In this document: positions 22,675 to 34,099 of the stretch, one piece after another
How the letters are laid out: every line of letters begins with the position of its first letter
How positions within the stretch are numbered: the first letter of the stretch is position 1
Assembly: GCA_021234155.1 (NCBI GenBank)
Contig: JAJEKV010000079.1
Span: forward strand, 737,395-801,394
DNA length: 64,000 nt
Reading direction: 5' to 3'
Source: Isoetes taiwanensis
Taxonomy: Eukaryota > Streptophyta > Lycopodiopsida > Isoetales > Isoetaceae
Notes under the pieces: generated by a model
The model's database searches: none
The model's input: the letters and a program-made list of their open reading frames with translations, nothing else
What the model was told of the DNA's origin: nothing
Translations under genes and position numbers: made by a program

Positions 22675-23747
22675 GGCACGGCCACATGTGAGGTTTTGAT
22701 ACCCCCTCCTTAACGCCGGTTCTCGGGTTTACATGGTCAGATTTAATCTGAACCATTGATTTCAGAGCTGCTACCAGCTAGTAACGCGCCTGTGGCTCAA
22801 GATTTATGCAGATGTCCTGTAACACCCTAGGATGATCGCTGGAAAATGCCATAACACCCTAGGGATTTCCACTACCCTTCTCTGTGACTTTGTTTCGTTG
22901 CCGTTCTTTGCATTCCTGCATAAAAGTCACATGCCCAAGCAGGAAAACGGATTTTGGCTCAGATTCACAGGCCCGAGCAAGAAAAATAGGGGTTTTAGCT
23001 CCCATTCACAGGCCTAAACATGGATTTGAAGCCGATTCACATGCTCAAACAGGGGTTTTGAAGCCGATTTATGTTGTTTTTTGAGTTTTCTTTTATGCTG
23101 GCTAAGAAAATATCCGATTTTCTTTGGCCCAGCAAACAGGGTCAACCCAATAACTGGGTCGACCATACGCCATAGCCACATAAAACATGCTTTTCTCATA
23201 GCCATTCTAAAAGATGAAGGGCAACCACTCGAGATAGATGCTGGTGGATATGCTACAGGCTCTCAAAACAGAGCGCAAAAATAGGCTCTAAATCCGAAGA
23301 AGCTCGGGTTGCTTTCTCTGCAGAATGAGTGAGTGTAAACCCTTGAACCAGGGCGTTAAGGGCGATAACGCCCTGGCCCTCAGGCGTTACTGAACAAAAT
23401 TTTTTTTGGGCCATGTGGCCATGGCCAAAATGGCGAGGGTGCATGCACGAGCCATTTTGGCCTTAAAACAATTTTTCAGTAACCCTCAGGCAGGGCATTA
23501 TGGCTATGGCCACATGACCCTCAATTCTTTTTTTTTTTTTTTTTCAGTAACGCCCTCGGGCCAGGGCATTATCTACACCATATACATTTTCCATATGGGA
23601 GAGGAGGGGGCCTCCAAAAACGAAATTGTTAAGGAGGGGGGCGAAAGAAGGGGTACTTAAAATTCACCACCACATTTAAGTGGGAGCCTCCACCCCTAAA
23701 ATTTGAAAAAGGAGGGGGCACCTAGAAAGAGGTCATGTGGCTGTGCC
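22675..23747. mobile_element. TIR element of about 1.07 kb, palindrome-rich
   Basis: Ends are GGCACGGCCACATG and, inverted, GGCACAGCCACATG. TAGTA lies on both sides (22,670-22,674 and 23,748-23,752), so the duplication is TA or up to 5 bp. Inside, 23,330-23,580 holds repeated GGGCGTTA / TAACGCCCT words and a 40-bp palindrome. No transposase frame is seen. The class is uncertain. Confidence 0.6.
23423..23462. repeat. 40-bp palindrome inside the TIR element
   Basis: GGCCAAAATGGC (23,423-23,434) is mirrored exactly by GCCATTTTGGCC (23,451-23,462), with TGCATGCA in the centre. Confidence 0.9.
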
Positions 23748-24311
23748 TAGTATTTTCATTGGATTCGAGCTATGGCCTTTGAAGAAGAGATTGATGACGA
23801 GGAGTGTGACGTCAGAGTTTTGTTTGAAGGATAAGAACAATTTTCAGCTTTTAAGAGTGGGCAGAGAATATGTTCCCGAATCCTAAATTCAATGGAACAC
23901 TATTATGGGGGACACTATTATTGGGGCATATTCACAGGGTGAACACGGAAAGGAAGCAATGAATTTTTATAAGAAAATGCAAGATGAGGGCATGGAAGAG
24001 ATAGACAACATTTTCAAATGTTTGGGAGCTTGTATTCATGATATTTACATTATGATATTTTAAAATTTGCATATGAAACATATGTCTTCCTAGGTAGCAT
24101 CCTTGTTGATGCATATTTTAGATCGAGGGTAATTAAGAATGCTTGCCAATTATTTGAGACAATGCCGATTAAGAATGTGTCCTGGAATGTGATGATCTCA
24201 GGTTATGCACAGCATGGGAGAAACGAAGTTGATCTCTAGGTTCTCAAACAAATGCAACAAGAAGGTGTGAAACCCAATGAAGTCACCTATGCAAGTGTAA
24301 TTAGCACCTAT

Positions 24312-24380
24312 GCTGATATACCAACATTGGGAATGGGTTAAGATCTTGCATGCAGGGATAATCCTTGGTGGACATGAGTC
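24312..24380. repeat. PPR-derived direct repeat, left copy
   Basis: Matches 25,322-25,390 (GCTGATAT-CCAACAT, ATCTTGCATGCAGGGATAATCC, G-CATGAGTC). The two copies bracket the inserted block and are both PPR-coding sequence. Confidence 0.85.
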
Positions 24381-24383
24381 AAG

Positions 24384-25318
24384 TATTTTTTCCAATATAA
24401 TGAAATTTTGCTTTTTAGGCATCTACCAGTCAACATTCTATAAATAAAGAAAGAGATTTGAAGCAAGTGGGAAGTTAGTAGAGAAGAGTAATATAGGTTC
24501 CAAGAATGCTATATCTGCCATATTGGCCATTAAATGTGTGCTTTATAGATTAATTCAAGAGAATGCTGAAAGTATTCCCCAAAGGTGCACACAGAATTTC
24601 GAGAAACCTTAGGCAATAAGAGAGATTCTCGATTCGTTGTATTCCAAGACCCCATTCCAATGGTTTCGGCTTAATCACATGCAAATCCGCAACAAGGGGG
24701 ATTATTCTGAGTTATATTGGTATGCCCAGGGCAATTTCAAAATCTGAACGGCCTGCCCGACAGTTCGTCAGCAGGTATTTGAGTAGATTCTTCGCTAGAT
24801 CATATGGAAGCTAGCATTTCAGATGAGTTAGCATCTCGTACTTCTATTAGAGCTATTCTAGAACCCACAGACCTAATTGTGAACTCTAATTGATGACCCC
24901 TATACTTAAATTAGTTGCATGTGATAGTTGTTGTTATTGTTATTGTTATTATCAAGTTATGTTGATATACGATATTGATTAATCTCATGTTTTGCACCTC
25001 TTGTGTACTGGGAAAGGGGGTGGAGACCTAGTAGCCATTGTGCAGACGATGCTCCTAGTTTAACTGGTCACTTTGTGTGGGCCGAATATGGGCCCGACAC
25101 TCCTTGGGTCAATGGTGTCGCCCTGACTCTCAAGAGTTGTAGGTGTTGGCCAGGCTCTTGTTTTGGAGAGTTCAGTTGGGCAAGGATGTGGGACACTGCG
25201 ATTCTCTAGCCGCCCATGAAGCCACTACACTTCGGGAAAGGAGACCCTCCTACCTCACCGGATCGGGGAGATGCAACTGGTGTAGTCTCGTTGGATGATG
25301 CCATGAGATTACGTCTCT
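24384..25318. other. Unidentified block between duplicated PPR segments
   Basis: About 935 bp without recognisable genes. It has a (TTGTTA)n-like stretch at 24,928-24,955 and GC-richer text at 25,000-25,310 with a 68-codon frame (FVWAEYGPDTPWVNGVA) of unknown origin. It could be the remains of an inserted element. Confidence 0.4.
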
Positions 25319-25321
25319 GCA

Positions 25322-25390
25322 GCTGATATGCCAACATCGGAAATGGGTAAAATCTTGCATGCAGGGATAATCCTAAGTGGAAATGAGTCT
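25322..25390. repeat. PPR-derived direct repeat, right copy
   Basis: Second copy of 24,312-24,380. It continues directly into PPR text (VWNALIDIYAKFG), so this copy is the one still joined to the downstream repeats. Confidence 0.85.
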
Positions 25391-25448
25391 ACTGTAGTTT
25401 GGAATGCTCTTATTGACATATATGCTAAATTTGGGAGATCAATAATGC

Positions 25449-25901
25449 AATATGTAGCACAATAACAGGGACTTCGAGGGGGATTTGATATGGATGTAAA
25501 AATGACAATTCCTAAAAGCATAGACTATATATCCCTAAAATAATTGAATGGGTTGTTATAAAAAAAAAAAAAACATAGATTTGATATAGAAAATAATTAC
25601 ATTAGTGGGTATATTGGTTACAATAGTCTTATTAGGACATTGAGTTATTTTGGTAGAGGTTCGAGCCCCCGTATTTCATATTATAAAACCTTAGGCAATG
25701 TCATATTAGAGGTTCGATATTCCTTGAAAACCTTAGGCGAACTCGTGTTTCATATTTCAATATCATAGGCGCCTTCAATCATAAATGAGCGAAACGAGAG
25801 TTACCTAGAGGCTCCAACATACATTCTGGGCTGTAGGACCGACAGATCCGACGATTGTGGTAGTCCAGGGTGCACCTCGTTTAGAATATGTGGCACAATA
25901 A
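25449..25901. repeat. Dispersed repeat R1, copy 2, inserted in the PPR pseudogene
   Basis: Matches 239-790. AATATGTAGCACAATAA stands at the left (25,449-25,465) and AATATGTGGCACAATAA at the right (25,885-25,901). PPR coding sequence stops at the left edge and resumes at the right edge (MTKQNVISWSS), so this block was inserted. Confidence 0.8.
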
Positions 25902-26663
25902 TTAAACATAATGATGACCAAGCAGAACGTGATTTCCTGGAGCAGTATCATTTCTAGATGTGGTCTGATGGCAGCTAGAAAAGTCTTCAAGCAAATGCAA
26001 CATGAAAGTGTAAGGAAAAATGAAGTCAGTTACATGCGTTTTAAATGCTTGTGGTAGCATAGAAGCCTTGAATCAGGGAAAACAAATCCATGCAGTAATT
26101 TTGCAAATGGAGCACCAGTTAGATACATTTGTATCTAACATGCTGATTGACATGTATGTATTCCAAATTTGGAAGCATAAAAAATTCTTCCCAAATATTT
26201 AATCTGATATCTGTACGAGATCTTGTATCGTGGAATTTAATGATTATGGGTACTCATTTTATAAGAACATAGAAGAGGCTTTTAGGTTGTTATATGAAAT
26301 GCAAAAAGAAGGAATACATCCAAGTGCAGTGACGTTAGTTAATGTCTTGAGTTTGTACAATGACATATCTTCCATAGGCCAAGATAGAGGAGTCCTCGCT
26401 TGCCCAAAGAATTATGGGTTTGAACTGGATGTGTTGCTGATATGTATAGCAGATTTGGTATTATGGAGGACGCTTGGCATTTGACAATATGCCTAAATGG
26501 GATATTGTTTTACGGAATACAATTGATGGAGGATATGCCCAATAAAGAGCTAGGAAGAATGTCCTTGAGCTCTTTGGGGAAATGAGACAAATGGATATGG
26601 AACCAAACGAGGTCACATATGTTTACATTTTAAATGCATGTGGTATAATTGCAGCTCTAGAGT

Positions 26664-26706
26664 AAGTCTGCATAACTGATCTCTTGAAACTCTATCCACC
26701 CCTCTT
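26664..26706. repeat. Dispersed repeat R2, copy B, 5' piece
   Basis: Matches the first 43 bases of copy A (22,284-22,326) with two differences. It begins directly where PPR homology ends. Confidence 0.8.
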
Positions 26707-26898
26707 AGAGTCGGTTTCCATGAGCCATAAAATAACTTGGACTTGGAAGCCGGATTACTCGATTCCATTTCAATGTTTGGCACCGCGATGGCCCAAGAAT
26801 TGCCCCCGGCCTTCCAGGGAACGCCTGGGTCCCTCTCCCCTGGCCAGGCTACTGCTAGTGAGAAGAGATAGCTTAATTGATCACAATCTGCACCATCA

Positions 26899-27629
26899 GG
26901 CCAAGATCTCAGTTTGTTCTTTAGCAGACTCACTATGAAGGAGGCAGACTCAAACAACAGCATCAATTTAGCAAGATTGTTCTGTAGGGAAGTGGTGCAG
27001 GTGTACAATATGTTCGACTTTCTTTCCATGTATCACTACTTCATGTCGAGAATCCCAGTTTTTCAAGGTTCGGAGAACGATTACTACGCATAGGCTGGCT
27101 GGCGGATCTATATGGCTCTACGCTTTGCTTGAGTGAGGCTGATCCCTCTTGCCTTGAGGAAATTGGCTGAAAGGTGATGACTCATATACCTTTGGATCTG
27201 CTGCTCCCTTCTATGCTTACTTTTAACTTCGAGCTTGACTCTCCATGCCTTTAGGCTGCCTTTGCCTCTCATCACTCCCGGACTCAATTTCGCCTTGCAC
27301 TATCATCAATTGCTCAATCTTATCTCCTAATCTGGCTAGAGTTTTTGGTTGCTTGTTTCAGGTGCTAGCAAGGTCCAATGTTGGTTGGGGTCGGGATTCC
27401 TTCCTTACTACTGAAGTCTGTTCTGCTTCATAATTTATCTTCTCTGGTCACTAAAATTTTGAGACTTGACTTGCTTCATATATTTTGAGCTATATCTCCT
27501 TCATTTATGTTGGATGAATTTGGCTAAAGACCTCTACTAAAATGTATTCTACTAAAAAGGGTCATGTACTGTTTTTCTTGATTAATGGAAAAAATCTACT
27601 CTTACTCTCAAAAAAAAAAAAAAAAAAAA
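26899..27629 (+). mobile_element. Poly(A)-tailed retroposed insertion with 14-bp TSD
   Basis: A 731-bp block ends in about 20 A residues after TTGATTAATGGAAAAAATCT. The 14-bp sequence AATCTGCACCATCA stands directly before it (26,885-26,898) and, overlapping the A-run, after it (27,630-27,643). This is target-primed reverse transcription. The inside has decayed frames (for example SFSRFGERLLRIGWLADLYG) but no domain that I can name. It is either a 5'-truncated LINE or a retroposed cellular transcript. Confidence 0.82.
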
Positions 27630-27799
27630 AATCTGCACCATCAAGATAGTCTGTCGGTGAGAAGAGTCTGGTTGGATGTTGAGGTTTATGCTAACAGGGT
27701 CACGAACCTTCCTTCATGAAAATGGGCCACAAAAAATGCCTTGACCTACACGCACATGACCACGCCAAGTCAAGTCCAGGACAAGATCATGGAAACACA

Positions 27800-28066
27800 C
27801 TCACATCACATTCCCTACCTCATTTGTTATCACACCACGCTATCCGTTCCTATTCAATGTTCCGGTCCTTGCCATACATGGACCCCTCATTTCTAGCTTT
27901 CCCACAAAGCTTCTTTCAATAAGGACATCACCTCTTTGCATCGTTGCTTCTTGGGCTTCATATACAGAGATCTTTGTCTTTTCCTACATTACAAGCCGAA
28001 CGAAGCACTTTGAAGCTCCAATTCGGCCAATTCGAAGGAAGCATCATAGATAATCTTTTTACCCAT
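27800..28066. repeat. Dispersed repeat R2, copy B, 3' piece
   Basis: Matches copy A from about CCTACCTCA to TTTACCCAT, sharing CCACAAAGCTTCTT, AAGGACATCA, TACAAGCCGAACGAA and TTCGAAGGAAGCAT. Confidence 0.78.
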
Positions 28067-28189
28067 TTGTCTTGGTTTTGGTAATTCTGAAGATGAAAAA
28101 ATCGGCCTTCACTATCCCCACCATTTCGCAGTGAAACCCGGTGGGAGCCCCTTCATTTCACCATACTGATGCACGTGAGGGCCTGACCT

Positions 28190-28400
28190 CTGGGATCACC
28201 CAAAAAATCAACGGAAGTGATTGCCTCCTCTGGGATCATGGACAGACGGCTCTAGGTCATCCATGGTAATCCCCGCCTCCAGTGTCACCAAAAAATTGAT
28301 GATTCTGTCCTCCAGGATCACTGCATGGCCCATATCGGCCAGTGCGGATATCCTCTCCTCTAGGATCACTATGTACTTTACCCCTGAATGGATTAAAAGA
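28190..28400. repeat. Degenerate GGATCAC repeats
   Basis: Words of the form CTC(C/T)(G/A)GGATCA recur at 28,192, 28,231, 28,314 and 28,361. This resembles the GGATCC arrays at 31,640 and 32,200 but is more diverged. Confidence 0.4.
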
Positions 28401-29850
28401 TATTATAGTAAAGTCTCCATATGCACTCGATTTCCAGTATGGCCACAATTTGACAAGGAAATTGCAGCAGGCAAGGCAACAGGCTGCAGTGGTAGCTGAT
28501 TACCAAATCGACATGGGCCTTTTGGATAAGAGCCAAAGGGAAGAGTTCATCAACCTTCAGGTGCAGAGGAAGGAAGCTGCCGAATTGAGTTTCCAACACT
28601 TTCAAATTGAAGAGATAGAGTCCAAGATCAGGAACAGGTAGAATTTGATCCCAGGTGAGGAGCTATGGCCAACTATTTCAGAGGAGCAGGATTAACTGAA
28701 CGAGGACAATCTAGACGAGGAGGAGAAAGTTGCCTCAGATAATTTGTCCTCCCCTCATCCTAATTGAGCCCTAAACCGTGGTCTCAAGTGAAGCCCAAGG
28801 CCCCCGTTAAGCATCCAATCCCAAAATCCTGGCGCAAATCACTTGACATTCCCCCCAACAGAATTGTCCATGAAGAGGATGAAGAGGAGCCTCCTATTCC
28901 TCTTGAAAATAATGCTCCCAAATCCAATAAGATAATCCTGTTTCATCTGTATTCCATTGACCCCTGTTTCCTAGATGATGTGATCGCACCAGAAAGGTAT
29001 TGATGCCGATTGATGGCAGTGCCCCCTCAATTTGGCATATTCGGTGGTTGTTGAGAGCCCCTTTATCAAGGTGGGTAAGAAATCCCCGAATGTGGAGTTC
29101 CACATTCAGGAATCTGAGGCCCAAAAATTCCAACGATGTGGAAGTGACATCGATCCAGTTTGTATAGGTGCTTATATGTTTGTGAATTCTCTCTATTTAA
29201 ATGCTAGAATCCGCACAATTAATCAAATTTGAATTGTCTTTATTAGGGGATAATCTTGCACTCAATTCCTATCTAGAAGAGGTGCCATCATGTCCCCTTG
29301 CACCTGCCGCATTGGGGTTGTTCTTAAGTGGGAAGCAAGGTCGAGCTGGTGGTCCTTATGACCAATTTGCCAAGCTCATCCCCGAGAACCCGTTCGGTAA
29401 GGCACAATCGAAAATCCGGACATCCGCGGTTCTATTACATTCCTATGAGTGCTAGGCAAACACTCAACTTTCTTACTTTATTGCAATTAATTGCTCTTGA
29501 ATTGGCTATTTTACAGTGGCCATTAGAGCCTTTATATATTGGTAACTGATGGCTTAACATGTGCTCTGCTTGGGAAGCCTTGTCCTTGCACACCGCACCT
29601 TAATTCCTATGATCCCTTACATGCTCCGACCACACTGTACGTATTTCTTGTTTTTATAGTTTTCCCTCTAAATTTTGCTCAGTCCTCTTTGATACTTGCA
29701 GGTTTCTAACTAATATGTTTAAGAGGTGGAGGCATGAGGCAAGTGCATTGCATAATGCACCTTGTATTCCATTGGAAACTCCCCAACAACACAATAATTC
29801 AGAATGTGGTATGTATGCGATTAATTTCGTGAAGAAATTGTGAAAGAGAT
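28342..29850 (+). pseudogene. Ulp1-like cysteine protease (C48) gene remnant
   Basis: The final coding patch, 29,700-29,846, reads FLTNMFKRWRHEASALHNAP then PLETPQQHNNSECGMYAINF. The PQQ-NNSECG string with the catalytic Cys is the C-terminal active-site motif of Ulp1/SENP proteases, which cut SUMO from proteins and are often captured by plant MULE and CACTA elements. A likely previous exon ends near 29,639 (SYDPLHAPTTLY). Upstream frames 28,342-28,640 (SQREEFINLQVQRKEAAELS), 28,764-28,998 (proline-rich, then HEEDEEEPPIPLEN) and 29,032-29,229 may be the N-terminal exons. The catalytic His segment was not found. Stops separate all parts. Confidence 0.6.
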
Positions 29851-30839
29851 AAGCAGCAAGGAGGATAATGTAAGTGTCTTTTAATTTAACGTTTCTTTCT
29901 CATTGTTTTTTTATGAATCTTTATGTTTCCTTGCATATGGTGACTAACTATGACTGGATCAGGAAAGAGGAGGTAGATTGCATACGGACAAGCTTCAAGA
30001 TTATGCTCCAGAAACTTCACGAATGTTTGGCATTAGTCAAATCCACCTTCTACCTACCAGAGGGTGTGGAAGGTGATATCAGACTCCAAACCCATTTGAT
30101 GAAGCATGGTCCTTGAAGCCCTATGAAATCTTTTATAATTATAAATATTTGTGAATGAAAATCTGAAATCTGAATGACTTGTGACTGCGGCAATGTGAGA
30201 TAATATGAAATCGGAGTTCTGACCATGAAGTATTTTGAGTGAAGTTAGATCAAATGGTTGAAATTCGAACTTTCAAATTCGTTTAAACTCTGTCGTTTCT
30301 ATTGTTCATATTCAATGTTTCAAATTCAATGTTTAAATTAAATTGCGGAAATTCAATGGTTTGAATTCAAAGAGCATAAAGTACCATCCTTGGGGATCAT
30401 GCGACATATTAACAGAGGATCCCATACTCCGGGATCTTCATACCGATATTAATCATAATAATTATCTGGATTATTTAAGTCCATGCTTTATTCGGCCAAC
30501 TCCGTGCCTTAATGCCAAGCCCATGAATTCAATGGTGGCTCAGTTCAATGTGTATTAAAATTCACTGGTATTCCCCATGGTTTAATGGTTCCAAATTAAA
30601 ATTCACTGGACCAATAGTTCAATGGTTCTATATTTTTGTGAAGCTTAATTGCTCAAAGTTCCACATTTATTCAATAAAAATATATAATGGTTCCCCCCGG
30701 GATCCCAAAACCTCGCCGTGTCTAGTACAACGAGACCATTGAACTTTAGGAATTTGGGGACTATTTAGAAACTGTTGCACAACAGATAGTGCAACAGTCT
30801 CTATTCAAAGAACTATATATATGTTCCTTGAATGCATAA

Positions 30840-31270
30840 GGGAATTCATTTGAAGCTAAACAACGTGGGAGGACCCGGCAGCAGCTCGGTGAGTGCAGTG
30901 CTAGCAACGTGCACACTCTTGAGGATGTTCTAGCCCACCTGAATGAACTGCAGAAGGATGTTGGGGTAGATCTTGTTGAGGATGAGAGCATCCACACATT
31001 CACAAGTAAGGACCCTGTTGTTTTCCCTTGGATTCATGATTTTCCTTCTGCTGTAATATGATTCTAGCTTCATATTTTATACAGAGACCGTGGAGAATGG
31101 GGAGTTCAAATTGATCCCCCAACATTTCCAGAATGATATTGATAGGCCAACAGACGAAACGATGCTAGCTGAGTTGAAGATGTGCATTATCCAAGCTAAG
31201 GCTCTGAAGAAAATTGTTGGCTATGGACTTTGTATGGGAAGGCAACAACCTCAAATCATACTTTGAGGAA
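30840..31270 (+). pseudogene. Unidentified two-exon coding remnant
   Basis: The first patch, 30,840-31,004, reads EAKQRGRTRQQLGECSASNV then HTLEDVLAHLNELQKDVGVD. An intron-like stretch ends in TATACAG at 31,083 and the next patch reads ETVENGEFKLIPQHFQNDID then ELKMCIIQAKALKKIVG, with a stop at 31,266. Amphipathic and acidic, without a domain I recognise. Confidence 0.4.
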
Positions 31271-31635
31271 ATGTATGCTTCATGCAGGTTGTAGAAGGTG
31301 GTCTTGATCAGGAATATGCTAAAGGGATGGTGTCCAAGCCTTTGTGGAATCCTCGATCACATGTTATGGCAACAACCCATTTCCGTGCCAGATGTAACTG
31401 TTGAGAGCTTCCAGGCCAAAATTACCATGTCAGCAGTGACTGAAGTTGATACATATTGATTTTGATTCGTACTGTGCTAGAATTACATTAGTATAAACTT
31501 TATTATAATTGAAATTTTCCATTGAATTCCTAAGAGATTGTATTACCATTGAAATTGGAATAGAATATGTCTTGGTTCAAATTCGAAAATAATTTAGTGC
31601 GGCAAACCATAACAATTAATTGCCAATTTTTCTAG

Positions 31636-31795
31636 GCAGACGTGGGATCCCGCTCTCTGGGATCCTGCCCAGATATACCATCCTCCGAGATCTCCAAATC
31701 CATTTTTGCAATTTTTTCAGACGGACGTGGGATCCTATTCTCTAGGATCCCATCCGGATATACCCTCCTCCGGGATCCCTCGTCCGTGTCTCAAT
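31636..31795. repeat. GGATCC-rich tandem pair
   Basis: Two units of about 83 bp share (A/C)G(G/A)CG(T)GGGATCC, CTCT(G/A)GGATCC and CCGGATATACC(C/A)TCCTCCG. It belongs to the same family as 32,170-32,772. Confidence 0.7.
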
Positions 31796-32169
31796 GTTAT
31801 TGGTCAATGGTTGTGAGCTCATCCTTAATGTTTGTGAATTTACAATGTCACCTGAACTCTTAACTTGAATTTATGATTTTCACAAACAGTACAAAAATAT
31901 AGACTAGAAATATGATCATGAACTCCAAGTGCAATAGAGTCACATACCTCATAAGTTCATACTGCCATGAACTCCTAAGTTATCATAACTAATGGAAAAA
32001 AATGAAAATGAACTTACAAATTATCTTGTTCAACATATGAATTCAAAATGTGAAAATGAACACTTATTATAACCCCCCCATCTCAACTTGCTTCCAACTC
32101 TTCTTGGTTTCCTTGTTCTTCCTCTTCCTAAGCTCTATCAAAGGCCTGAGCCTTGCCAAACTATTGCCA

Positions 32170-32772
32170 CACTTCTCTTCGATTGCCGAAGGACAGGATC
32201 CACGTCACTGAATCTGGGAATCCCAGAGGTCGGGATCACACAGACGGATAACCTCTGTCGTTAACAACCAAGGTCCTAGGATCTACGTCACTGGGCCCGG
32301 GGATCTCGGAGGACCTCTGCCACCTCAGCCATAGAGGAACCACATCAGCCGCCCGGTGATCCCGGAGGAGGGATCCACGTCGGCCGTGGGGTGATCCTGG
32401 AAAAGGGGATCCACATCTCGGGTGCCGGGATCACCGCGGCAGATAACATCCGCCGTTAATAGCCCATGCGTGGGGATCCCCGAGGACGGGATCACCTCGG
32501 CGGATAACGTCCGCCGTTAGCAACCCACGCGTGGGGATCCCGGAGGAGAGGATCCACGTCAAGGGTCCGGGGATCCCGGAGGACGAGATGACCTTGGCGG
32601 ATAACCTCCGCCGTTAATAGCCATGACTGCGGGATCCTGGAGAAGGGGATCCACATCCTGTGGCCAGGGGATCCGGGAGGGTAGGATCACCACGACAGAT
32701 AACATCCGCCATTAACAGCCATGGCATGGTGATCCCAGAGGAGGGGATCCACGCCCCGAGGTCCCAGGATCC
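32170..32772. repeat. GGATCC / GGCGGATAACCTCCGCC hairpin array
   Basis: Five units carry the small hairpin GGCGGA-TAAC(C/G)-TCCGCC or close variants at 32,243, 32,438, 32,499, 32,596 and 32,694. Spacing is close to 97 bp or its double, with one of 61. Between them lie GGGATCC(C/A) and GAGGA(C/G)GGGATC words. The array is GC-rich against an AT-rich surround and is cut by the copia element at 32,773, resuming at 37,328. Confidence 0.8.
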
Positions 32773-33029
32773 TGTTCTGGATCATGATTCTAGTGTCAGT
32801 GGGAATCCCAACTGACATATGATGGACGCTTCCACCTGCACGAGCTGCAACAACCCTTCTATTTTCTGCACTAGCCGTTAGTTTCTTGTTAGCTAGATTT
32901 CTATTTAAGCAGCATGTTCCCTTCAGATCGACATCGAGTTCTTCTGCAATTGTCTTCTTCCTGTATGCTGTATTTGAGCATTTTGCTCATGTTATCAATA
33001 TATAGGTGCCTTTTTGCATTGCTTTATCA
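32773..33029 (+). repeat. 5' LTR of the plus-strand copia element
   Basis: 257 bp, starting TGTTCTGGATCATGATTC and ending GCTTTATCA. It includes about 80 bp (GAGCTGCAACAACCC through GCATGTTCCCTT) and a short ATTTTGCTCATGTTAT stretch absent from the 3' LTR. Transcription of the element would start here. Confidence 0.93.
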
Positions 33030-33141
33030 GATTATGGGCCCACCAACCTATTCCTGTGCTTAAATTCCTCTGATCTTTTTACGGCTCCTTGCTTTATAAA
33101 AGGCCCCTGATAATCCTATTGTTCATTGCCTTTCTTGTTTC

Positions 33142-33950
33142 TTGATCATGGATTCTGTGGTCAGCATCGCATCTCCAAATGATTCGCGTCTACTTCCCCG
33201 GTTTAATGGGAAGAACTATCAAATGTGGCGATGGCGACTCCAGATCACTCTTGAAGATAAAGATTTGTGGCTCACTGCCACTCGGCCTGGCAATCCTCTT
33301 GGCCCCAATGGGAATCTTGAGATGGTTCTTGATGAACATGGTCTAATTATCCCTGAAAAGGACCGCAAAGCTCGGTTAATCGTCTGTCCAAGCCTCGGTG
33401 ATACTCCAGCTCGATTGGTGAAAGGTGCCAATACAACCTATGCTATGTTGCAGATCTTGATAACCATTATGCTTCTAAGACTGCTGGGAATCATCTTGCA
33501 CTTCGCAAGGCTCTGTATGATCTGCATCTTGTAGAAGGTGGAGACGTCACATCTCATATTTGCCGGATGAAAGAGATGCTTGACGATCTTGGTGCTACTG
33601 AAGTAGAGACCACCAACGATGAAAAAGTTTGCATGCTTCTCAACAGCTTGCCCCATTTCTATGATGGCCTAATTGTCAATCTTGAAGGAAGACTCTCTGA
33701 TTACACTTTTGCCTCTGCAATTGATCGAGTCCAAACTGAGGCCATCCGTCAAGGCACCAACAAGACCTCCTCAGAATCTGTCATGCTAGCAGCCACAAAA
33801 GCTCCTCCATGTCGTCCAAAATTGGACAGATCCACTGTTACTTGCTACAGATGCCAATGCACTGGGCATTTTGCCAAAGAATGCACTGCACCATGTCCTG
33901 TTGTTGTTCAATGCCCACCCAAGGCTGACGAGCATAATAATCTTGTCTAG
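33142..33950 (+). pseudogene. copia gag with CCHC zinc knuckle, one frameshift
   Basis: Starts MIMDSVVSIASPNDSRLLPR, then FNGKNYQMWRWRLQITLEDK, the gag N-terminal motif. The frame shifts near 33,455 and goes on through ALYDLHLVEGGDVTSHICRM and LLNSLPHFYDGLIVNLEGRL to CYRCQCTGHFAKEC at 33,844-33,885. The knuckle binds element RNA. It ends with TAG at 33,948. Confidence 0.92.
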
Positions 33951-34099
33951 AAAATCTTTCCCAGTGATGTCTTTTCCTCTCCACCATCGCCCACTTTATC
34001 TTCCCCATCTGCTCCTCTTCTTCCTAATCCAGAATCTCCTCCATCTGCTCCTCTTCTTCCTACTCCAGAATTTTTATTCACTGCTACCACTGAAATTCC

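Larger units (their letters stand above)
23880..26660 (+). pseudogene. PLS-class pentatricopeptide repeat (PPR) pseudogene, interrupted
   Basis: PPR proteins bind single-stranded organelle RNA through about 35-residue repeats. Typical motifs appear in order across frames: IGAYSQGEHGKEAMNFYKKM (23,930), ACQLFETMPIKNVSWNVMIS with GYAQHGRNEVDL (24,140), QQEGVKPNEVTYASVIS (24,255), NVISWSSIISRCGLMAARKV (25,925), LNACGSIEALNQGKQIHAVI (26,040), FVSNMLIDMYV (26,130), EEAFRLLYEMQKEGIHPSAV (26,270), and VTYVYILNACGIIAALE (26,610). Repeats of L, S and P type are mixed, so it is the plant PLS class; E or DYW ends are not seen. Stops, frameshifts, a 0.94-kb insertion (24,384-25,318) and repeat R1 (25,449-25,901) break it. 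Confidence 0.88.
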
